From positions 65,196,779 to 65,260,778 of the forward strand of contig NC_090319.1 of the NCBI RefSeq assembly GCF_040869045.1: a stretch of DNA of 64,000 nt, written 5' to 3'. This stretch comes from Eurosta solidaginis (Eukaryota > Arthropoda > Insecta > Diptera > Tephritidae). Below the pieces are notes generated by a model. The model saw nothing but the letters and a program-made list of their open reading frames with translations, was not told where the DNA came from and searched no databases. Below, in pieces: positions 55,576-64,000 of the stretch (the stretch's first letter is position 1; each line of letters opens with the position of its first letter). The position numbers and the translations under genes were made by a program.

Positions 55576-58106
55576 AACAAGTAAGGAAGGTTAAGTTCGG
55601 GTGTAACCGAACATTACATACTCAGTTGAGAGCTATGGTGACAGCATAAGGGAAAATAACCATGTAGGAAAATGAACCGAGGGAAACTCTGGAATGTGTT
55701 TGTATGACATGTGTATCAAATAAAAGGCATTAAAGAGTATTTTATGAGGGAGTGGGCCATAGTTCTATAGGTGGACGCCATTTAGGGATATAGCCATAAA
55801 GGTGGATCAGGGTTGACTCTAGAATGCGTTTGTACGATATGGGTATCAAATGAAAGGTATTAATGAGTATTTTAAAAGGGCGTGGACCTAAGTTCTATAG
55901 ATGGACGCCTTTTCGAGATATCGCCGTAAATATGGACCAGGGGTGACTCTAGAATGCGTTTGTACGATATGGGTATCAAATGAAAGGTGTTAATGAGCAT
56001 TTTAAAAGGGAGTAATCCTTAGTTCCATAGGTGGACGCCGTTTCGAGATATCGCCATAAAGGTGGACCAGGGGTGACCCTAGAATTTGTTTGCACAATAT
56101 GGGCATCAAACGAAAGGTGTTAATGAGTATTTTAAAAGGGAGTGAACCTTAGTTCTATAGGTGGACGCCGTTTCGAGATATCGTCATAAAGGTGGGCCAG
56201 GGGTGACTCTAGAATTCGTTTGTGCAATATGGGTATCAAACGAAAGGAGTTAATGAGTATTTTAAGAGGGAGTGGGCCTTATTTCTATAGGTGGACGCAT
56301 TTTCGAGGTATCGCAATAAAGGTGGACCAGGGGTGACTCTAGACTTTGTTTGTACGATATGGGTATCAAATGAAAGGTGTTAATGAGTATTTTTAAAAGG
56401 GCGTGGGCCTTCGTTTTATAGGTGTTCGCCTTTTCGAGATATCGCTATAAAGGTGGACCAGGGGTGACTTTAGAATTTGTTTGTATGATATGGGTATCAA
56501 ATGAAAGGTGTTAATGATTATTTTAAAAGGGCGTGGGGCTTAGTTCTATAGGTGGACCCCTTTTCGAGATATCGCCATAAAGGTGGACCAGGGGTGACTC
56601 TAGAATTCGTTTGTGCAATATGGGTATCAAACGAAAGGAGTTAATGAGTATTTTAAGAGGGAGTGGGCCTTAGTTCTATAGGTGGACGCCTTTTCGAGAT
56701 ATCGCCATAAAGATGGACCAGGTGTGACTCTAGAATGCGTTTGTACGATATGGGTATCAAATTAAAGGTATTAATGAGAGTTTTAAAAGGGAGTGTTGTG
56801 AAGGCGTTTTCCAGATATCGACCAAAATGTGGACCAGGGTGACCCAGAACATCATCTGTTGGATACCGCTAATTTATTTATATATGTAATACCTGCCAAG
56901 ATTTTAAGGGTTTTTTATTTCGCCCTGCAGAACTTTTCATTTTCTTCTACTTAATATGGTAGGTGTCACAACCATTTTATAAAGTTTTTTCTAAAGTTAT
57001 ATTTCGCGTCAATAAAACAATCCAATTACCTTAACATATTTCATCCCTTTTTTCGTATTTGGTATAGAATTATGGCATTTTTTTCATTTTTCGTAATTTT
57101 CGATATAGAAAAAGTGGGCGTGGTCATAGTCGGATTTCGTTCATTTTTCATACCAAGATAAAGTGAGTTCAGATAAGTACCTGAACTGAGTTTAGTAAAG
57201 ATATATCGATTTTTGCTCAAGTTATCGTGTTAACGGCCATGCGGAAGGACAGACGGACGACTGTGTATAAAAACTGGGCGTGACATCAACCGATTTCGCC
57301 CATTTTCACAGAAAACAGTTAGCGCCATAAAATCTATGCCCCTACCAAATTTCAAAAGGATTGGTTAATTTTTGTTCGACTTATGGCGTTAAAAGTATCC
57401 TAGACAAATTAAATGAAAAAGGGCGGAGCCACGCCCATTTTTAAATTTTCTTTTATTTTTGTATTTTGTTGCACCATATCATTACTGGAGTTGAATCTTG
57501 ACATAATTTACTTATATACTGTAAAGATATTAAATTTTTTGTTAAAATTTTACTTTAAAAAAAAATTTTTTTTAAAAGTGGGCGTGGTCCTTCTCCGATT
57601 TTGCTAATTTTTATTAAGCGTACATATAGTAATATGAGTAACGTTCCTGCCAAATTTCATCATGATATCTTCAACGACTGCCAAATTACAGCTTGCAAAA
57701 TTTTAAATTACCTTCTTTTAAAAGTGGGCGGTGCCACGCCCATTGTCCAAAATTTTACTAATTGTAATGAATTATCGCACTTTTTCGGTTTTTCGAAATT
57801 TTCGATATCGAAAAAGTGGGCGTGGTTATAGTCCGATATCGTTCATTTTAAATAGCGATCTGAGATGAGTGCTCAGGAACCTACATACCAAATTTCATCA
57901 AGATACCTCAAAATTTACTCAAGTTATCGTGTTAACGGACGGACGGACGGACGGACGGACGGACATGGCTCAATCAAATTTTTTTTCCATCCTGATTATT
58001 TTGATATATGGAAGTCTATATCTATCTCGATTCCTTTATATATGTACAACCAACCGTTATCCAATCAAACTTAATATACTCTGTGAGCTCTGCTCAACTG
58101 AGTATA
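55576..58106 (-). mobile_element. DINE-1/Helentron-like element, copy C
   Basis: Complete copy in the reverse orientation. The 3' end AACAAGTAAGGAAGG with hairpin GTTCGG/CCGAAC is at about 55595-55612, followed by the subterminal repeat near 55617-55631. The 5' end finishes at 58106 with the inverse of TATACTCAGTTGAGCAGAGC. The GGAC microsatellite has seven units at 57938-57965. Compared with copy B it lacks about 60 bases in the block near 57765. The minisatellite is at 55690-56840. No enzyme is encoded. Confidence 0.83.
55690..56840 (-). repeat. ~130-bp minisatellite inside copy C
   Basis: About nine units with landmark GGTGGACCAGGGGTGACTCT. Some units are near identical at a distance: the version with AATTCGTTTGTGCAATATGG occurs at 56213 and 56602, three units apart, pointing to duplication of unit blocks. 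Confidence 0.88.
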
Positions 58107-58113
58107 AAAAAGA

Positions 58114-61100
58114 GAAAATATCGAACATTTCTTTAAAAAATGTGTGTGTGTTGTTCTTTAACATTATTACAAAAAAATGCTTAGCTTACATACATACATG
58201 CATGCGCGCTTCATATGCTATGCTATGCTATAAGTGCAGACAGGTTCTTTTTTCTTTATTATAAATTGTTATTTACAATTATTTAGAGGCAGCTTAATAC
58301 TGCCTTTGGGTTTTTTTCTCAGCTTTGTACTTATGAAATTAAAAACTATGTAGAAGAAATGTGAAATAAAAAAAAAATTTATCAAATAAAATTTAATATA
58401 AAAAAACACAAATTAAAAATAAAATCATTAGAAATGTATATTTTAAAGTAAAAATCAAAATTTTTATATTTCTTAGTTTTTGAGTGCTTTGTTCATAAAA
58501 CTTTTTCGCGCAACTACACACATGTTAAGGATGTATAACTCAGTCTGTATAAGAGTTGTATATGTGTGTGTTTTTATTGTTGCCTTAATGAATGTACCAT
58601 GTAAGTGTAACAGGTAATACGCCCGCGTACAGCTAACAATTAAGTTTAAAATGTTATTTGTTGCAAATAATAATTTCCACTTTTGTGTATATTTTTTGTT
58701 GTTTTGATTTGTATGCATCATAATTTCATTCTTTCAATTTAAATTAAATGGAATATTTATCATAATTTGCTTTTTTTGCTTATTAAAAGTATAGAATTAA
58801 AAGTATTTTTTTATGATTAAATAAAAAAGCTGCTTACACTTTGTCATTTCACCTTTTTGCTGCATTCCTTCTTAAATATTTTTATATTTTCAATGAACTG
58901 CGCGAAATATATCAATGAAAGCATTTACAATTTACTTGTTGTTTTTCTACAAATATCAATTTTGAAAAACTTTGGCGAATAACTTTTGTTTTCTTCAACT
59001 CGTTTCTAACTTCTATCACACTCAGTTTCAAATGAATTTCGAGCGAATCTCGAATTTTAAAATCATATATTAACTTTTTAAAAAGTGGTGATCATTTGCA
59101 CTTAAATTGTATGTATGGATGTGTGAATTTAATACTTAAACAATAGTAATAAAATTATTAACAAAGAATAAATTATAAAAAAAAAATACTTTGCATACAA
59201 AAATTGTTTGTATGCCTAAAAATTTAAATAAAATATCACTAAATTGTTTTTGTCGCTTGAGGAGCGCATGTGTTATATTGCAAGTATGCATGATTACGTT
59301 GAATACATTTTTTCCAATTCCATGTTTACAATTTTTCGAGTTCGAATTTTTTTTCGAACACATGTTGCAGTTTTTTTTTGCTGACAAATTTGTTTGCGCT
59401 TAAATTTAAGTTGTTTCTGGCTTGAACTTAAGCGTCAAGATTCTATGACCTGGAAATTGTTTTTCGAACTTTATAGTTTCTTGAACTTAAATTTTTTAAG
59501 GCTGCACACTGGACCATTTTACGCACTCGAATTTCAAAGTTTTTCGAACCCAACAATTTTTTCAAACTTGAATTTCAAAGTTAGTCGTGCTGAATAACTT
59601 GGTCCGAGTTCAAACTTTAAAATTTCTATAATTTTTCGAAATCACACCCCGAAGTTTCTACAGCTAAAAAATGTTTGACTCACTCAATATTACACAGTTT
59701 TCGACATCGTATTCGAAGCGTTTGTCCGATAAAAAAAAAATGATAGAAATCTACTTCGCATCTACTAAGAAGTATACACAGAACTCGAATAAGCTTTTCT
59801 AACTTAGATTTGAAATAAATACTGTCAAAAAAGTTGACGTAACAGAACATGCTACTCGCAACATATCCACAGTCCCCCAGCTCAAAATCTAGAAACTCTA
59901 ATCGTATATTTTTAGAGCAAGTAGCTCTTAGCTCAATTCATCACTTATGAAACTAGGGTAAGTAAAATACCTCGTAGTTCGAAAATGCCTCTGGCACTGT
60001 ATAACAAATCAAATATAGCCATTTTGAAAGATAACAGTATTGATTTCGAATACAAAAGGTTTGAACATTCCTCAGCTAAGAATGGTGAATACAACTTGTC
60101 AGTATACTCACATACGGAATATTACATATGAGAAGCGAAGCATGCAGCGTATTCAGTACGGCCAACGCTTCGCATTGAACATTGAGTAAATGGTATTTCA
60201 CATTATAAATTTTCACTCTTTACATTTGTTTCAAATAATTAATATTCATATATTCAAATATGATGAAATGCCTGAATATTTACTATTTATTAGGAAATGG
60301 CTATTTTACGAAATAACAGCCAGAGGCAAAAATTTAAAAGGAATTTAAATGTCAAGTTTTATTAATTTATTTGCAATTGTCTGTAAGTTTAAAATATATT
60401 TCGGTTTAGTTGGTTCATTGTATAACATAAAATAAACAAAAAATATATAAAATCTGTTTTCGAAAATTTCTAATTTTTTGGAAGTTTTATGTTGTTTCGA
60501 AATTATCAGCAGGCATGCAGCTATTGCTGCATTTAGTAGTTGTTATTTTAATTTAAGAAAATCTGTTTTCAAATTTTTCGAAATTTTAAGATATTTTAAA
60601 ATTATCAAAATGCATTCGGCTATTGCTGCTTTTAAAAGTTGTTACTATAATTTGAGTTCTAAAGATAAATTGTATCTCGAAAATGCCAAGCGTTTAATAC
60701 AAATCGTTGAATTAAACTTTCGGAAGTGGGGTGGTTAAACGTTTTTCAAAGAGTCTAAACAAACATATATATACATAAACATATTTTCGAAATTAAACGT
60801 TTTTCATTTATTTTCTCGACAACGGTGAAACTTTTTTTAATCATTTTTTAAAAAGTTACAGCAGCGGAAAATGAAAATCAGTCACTTTCAAAGATATGTT
60901 TAAATTATAGCTCTAAAACCAATTCTAATTGCGAACGGCTGAAATAACTCAAATTTTGAAAAACTGAAAATTGTTTTTTTGTTTTTTTGTTTTTTCATCA
61001 TTGTGAACTATAACCATAAGCTTTCCTGAAAACACGGATCTACGAAAAATACTGCGCCACTTAAGACATTTTTACTAAAATGGCAGTGCAGTTAAGAAAG

Positions 61101-61290
61101 GAAATTTCAAGAATTGTTTCGCTTAGGTATATTTCTTGTTCTTAATAACCAGTAAACACAATTCTTGCCTGAAACTTAAACTTTAGGCTTTCATTATTAT
61201 GCATTTTGCTTTAATTTTAGTCTTTTACAGACGTCAAAATAGAAATTTAAAATAAGAACTAAAAAACTTTAATGCGTCCTAATAGCTTTT
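58114..61290. other. AT-rich stretch between two DINE-like copies
   Basis: No transposon family recognised. It contains repeated TTTTTCGAA(C/A) motifs at 59330-59640. A ~105-base direct tandem duplication at 60449-60658 underlies an open frame at 60478-60738 (AAIAAFSSCYFNL, then SAIAAFKSCYYNL). Differences between the units include both silent and replacement changes. Whether this frame is a gene cannot be decided here. Confidence 0.4.
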
Positions 61291-64000
61291 TTATACTCAG
61301 TTGAGCAGAGCTCACAGAGTATATTAAGTTTGATTGGATAACGGTTGGTTGTACATATATAAAGGAATCGAGATAGATATAGACTTCCATACATCAAAAT
61401 AATCAGGATCCAAAAAAAATTTGATTGAGCCATGTCCGTCCGTCCGTCCGTCCGTCCGTCCGTCCGTCCGTTAACACGATAACTTGAGTAAATTTTGATG
61501 TATCTTGATGAAAATTGGTACGTAAGTTCCTGAGCACTCATCTCAGATCGCTATTTAAAATGAACGATATCGGACTATAACCACGCCCACTTTTTCGATA
61601 TCGAAAATTTCGAAAAACCGAAAAAATGCGATAATTCATTGCCAAAGGCGGTTAAAGCGATGAAACTTGGTAGATGGGTTGACGTTATGACGCAGAATAG
61701 AAAATTAGTAAGATTTTGGACAATGGGCGTGGCACCGCCCACTTTTACAAGAAGGTAATTTAAAAGTTTTGCAAGCTGTAATTTGGCAGTCGTTGAAGAT
61801 ATCATGATGAAATTTGGCAGGAACGTTACTACTATTACTATATATGTGCTAAATAAAAATTAGCAAAATTGGATGAAGAACACGCCCACTTTTTAAAAAA
61901 AATTTTTTTTAAATTCAAATTTTAACAAAAAATTTAATATCTTTACTGTATATAAGTAAATTAAGTCAAAATTCAACTCCAGTAATGACATGATGCAACA
62001 AAATACAAAAATAAAAGAAAATTTCAAAATGGGCGTGGCTCCGCCCATTTTCATTTAGTTTGTCTAGAATACTTTTAATGCCATAAGTCGAACATAAATT
62101 TACCAATCCTTTTGAAATTTGGTAGGAGCATAGACTCTATGACGGTAACTGTTCTCTGTGAAAATGGGCAAAATCGGTGGAAGCCACGCCCAGTTTTTAT
62201 ACACAGTCCACCGTCTGTCCTTCCGCTCGGCCGTTAACACAATAACTTGAGCAAAAACCGATATATCTTTACTAAACTTAGCCCACGTACTTATCTGAAC
62301 TCACTTTATCTTGGTATAAAAAATGGCCGAAATCCGACCATAACCACGCCCACTTTATCGATATCGAAAATTACGAAAAATGAAAAAAATGCCATAATTC
62401 TATACCAAATACGAAAAAAGGGATGAAACATGGTAACTGGATTGGTTTATTGACGCAAAATATAACTTTGGAAAAAACTTTGTAAAATGGGTGTGACACC
62501 TACCATATTAAGTAGAAGAAATTGAAAAAGTTCTACAAGGCGTAATCAACAGCCCTTGGAATCTTGGCAGGAATACTGTTAGTGGTATTGAATATATAAA
62601 TAAATTAGCAGTACCCGACAGATGATTTTCTGGATCACCTGGTCCACATTTGGTCGATATCGCGAGAACGCCTTCACATATACATCTAAGGGCCACTCGC
62701 TTTTAAAACCCTCATTAATGCCTTTAATTTGATATCCATATCGTACAAACACATTCTAGAGTCACCCTTGGCCCACCCTAATGGCGATATCTCGAAAAGG
62801 CGTGCACCTATAGACATAATGCTTACTCCCTCTTAAAATGCTCAGTAACACCTTTCGTTTGATACCCATATCGTAAAAACATTCTAGAGTCACCCCTGGC
62901 TCACCCTAATGGCGATATCTCGAAAAGGCGTCCACCTATAGACCTAATGTCCACTCCCTCTTAAAATGCTCAGTAACACCTTTCGTTTGATACCCATATC
63001 GTACAAACATTCTAGAGTCACCCCTGGCCCACCCTAATGGCGATATCTCGAAAAGGCGTCCACCTATAGACCTAATGCCCACTCCCTCTTAAAATGCTCA
63101 GTAACACCTTTTGTTTGCTACCCATATCGTACAAACATTCTAGAGTCACCCCTGGCCCACCCTAATGGCGATATCTCGAAAAGGCGTCCACCTATAGACC
63201 TAATGCCCACTCCCTCTTAAAATGCTCAGTAACACCTTTCGTTTGATACCCATATCGTACAAACATTCTAGAGTAACCCCTGGCCCACCCTAATGGCGAT
63301 ATCTCGAAAAGGCGTCCACCTATAGACCTAATGCCCACTCCCTCTTAAAATGCTCAGTAACACCTTTCGTTTGATACCCATATCGTAAAAACATTCTAGA
63401 GTCACCCCTGGCTCACCCTAATGGCGATATCTCGAAAAGGCGCCCACCTATAGACCTAATGTCCACTCCCTCTTAAAATGCTCAGTAACACCTTTCGTTT
63501 GATACCCATATCGTACAAACATTCTAGAGTCACCCCTGGCCCACCCTAATGGCGATATCTCGAAAAGGCGTCCACCTATAGACCTAATGCCCACTCCCTC
63601 TTAAAATGCTCAGTAACACCTTTCGTTTGATACCCATATCGTACAAACACATTCTAGAGTCACCCCTGGCCCACCCTAATGACGATATCTCGAAAAGGCG
63701 TCCACCTATAGACCTAATGCCCACTCCCTCTTAAAATGCTCAGTAACACCTTTCGTTTGATACCCATATCGTACAACCATTCTAGAGTCACCCTTGGTCC
63801 ACCTTTATGGCGATATCTCGAAAAGGCGTCCACCTATAGAACTAAGGATTACTCCCTTTTAAAATACTCATTACCATCTTTCATTTGATACCCATATCAT
63901 ACAAACACATTCTAGAGTCACCCCTGGCCCACCCTAATGGCGACATTTCGAAAAGGCGTCCACCTATAGACCTAATGCCCACTCCCTCCTAAAATGCTCA
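61291..64000 (+). mobile_element. DINE-1/Helentron-like element, copy D (runs off window)
   Basis: Starts at 61291 with TATACTCAGTTGAGCAGAGC after a T run. It carries the longest CCGT microsatellite in the window (61436-61471), CCACGCCCAC boxes at about 61582 and 62344, and enters a long minisatellite at about 62630 that is still continuing at the window edge. The 3' hairpin is outside the window. It lies opposite copy C, 5' end to 5' end. Confidence 0.83.
62630..64000 (+). repeat. Homogenised 128-bp minisatellite with 512-bp higher-order trace
   Basis: At least ten units. TCTAGAG lies at 63011, 63139 and 63267, exact 128-base spacing, with occasional 130-base units carrying AAACACATTC. Neighbouring units differ by only a few bases. 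The variant set GTAAAAAC + TGGCTCACC + AATGTCCACTCC occurs together at 62873 and again at 63385, exactly 512 bases or four units apart. The last complete units (from 63760) are closer to the copy A type (GGTCCACCTTTATGG). Confidence 0.92.

Noticed and set aside
57865..58074. Recurrent frame beginning MSAQEPTYQISSRYLK in copies B, C and D
   Set aside because: The DNA is conserved as a repeat at all codon positions, and the frame varies with the number of GGAC units. Conservation is explained by common descent of the element, not by selection on a protein.

Overview
This is a eukaryotic, AT-rich, repeat-dominated genomic window, almost certainly from a higher fly. A true fruit fly (Tephritidae) is my best guess. 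The reasons are short introns with GT...AG borders, non-LTR retroelements of insect type, a tRNA-derived SINE, and several copies of a large element built like the Drosophila DINE-1/INE-1 repeats. The species assignment is inference, because no diagnostic single-copy gene is intact. I see no rRNA, no convincing functional tRNA gene, no CRISPR array and no bacterial-type operon.

Layout. 0.7-2.3 kb holds a decayed hAT-family (ZMYM1/DUF4371-like) transposase on the minus strand. 2.56-4.22 kb holds the only host gene I recognise, the front part of a CLIP-domain serine protease on the minus strand. Its splice sites are good, but it carries three stops, a frameshift and no exons for the rest of the catalytic domain, so I call it a pseudogene. 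4.3-9 kb holds a small MITE with TSDs, a non-LTR scrap, a SINE with a 12-bp TSD and a hAT-like non-autonomous element. 10.1-12.3 kb is DINE-like copy A. 13.7-17.1 kb is a patchwork of inverted non-LTR fragments, followed by a foldback-like array of TATCG motifs (17.2-18.1 kb). 20.8-21.4 kb is an inverted-repeat transposon with an 8-bp TSD. 22.6-25.0 kb is DINE-like copy B, followed by a non-LTR RNase H fragment. 28.6-29.4 kb is a trinucleotide microsatellite. 29.6-31.1 kb is a diverged DINE-like copy E split by an LTR fragment, next to a 5'-truncated Jockey-type copy. 31.8-38.5 kb has an inverted pair of an unclassified 0.36-kb repeat, MITEs with long inverted repeats, non-LTR wreckage and T/A-rich low-complexity tracts.

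41.97-46.98 kb is the best preserved retroelement, a minus-strand RNase H-bearing non-LTR element (LOA/I-like). It keeps ORF1 with a DUF4780-like end and ORF2 with RT, RNase H and a CCHC tail, but it has lost the ORF1-ORF2 junction and carries several stops and frameshifts. 47.5 kb is a second SINE and 48.6-49.1 kb a solo LTR with 6-bp TSD. 50.0-53.6 kb is a plus-strand Jockey-type element, also dead. 55.6-58.1 kb and 61.3-64.0 kb are DINE-like copies C and D, with their 5' ends facing each other across about 3.2 kb of AT-rich sequence. Copy D runs off the window and contains a very homogeneous 128-bp tandem array with a 512-bp higher-order trace.

The window reads as a transposon graveyard. 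The most interesting system is the DINE-like family: inverted subterminal repeats, 3' hairpin, CCGT microsatellite, CCACGCCC boxes and an expanding ~130-bp minisatellite. At least five copies lie in 54 kb. All protein calls come from reading translations by eye; no database was searched.
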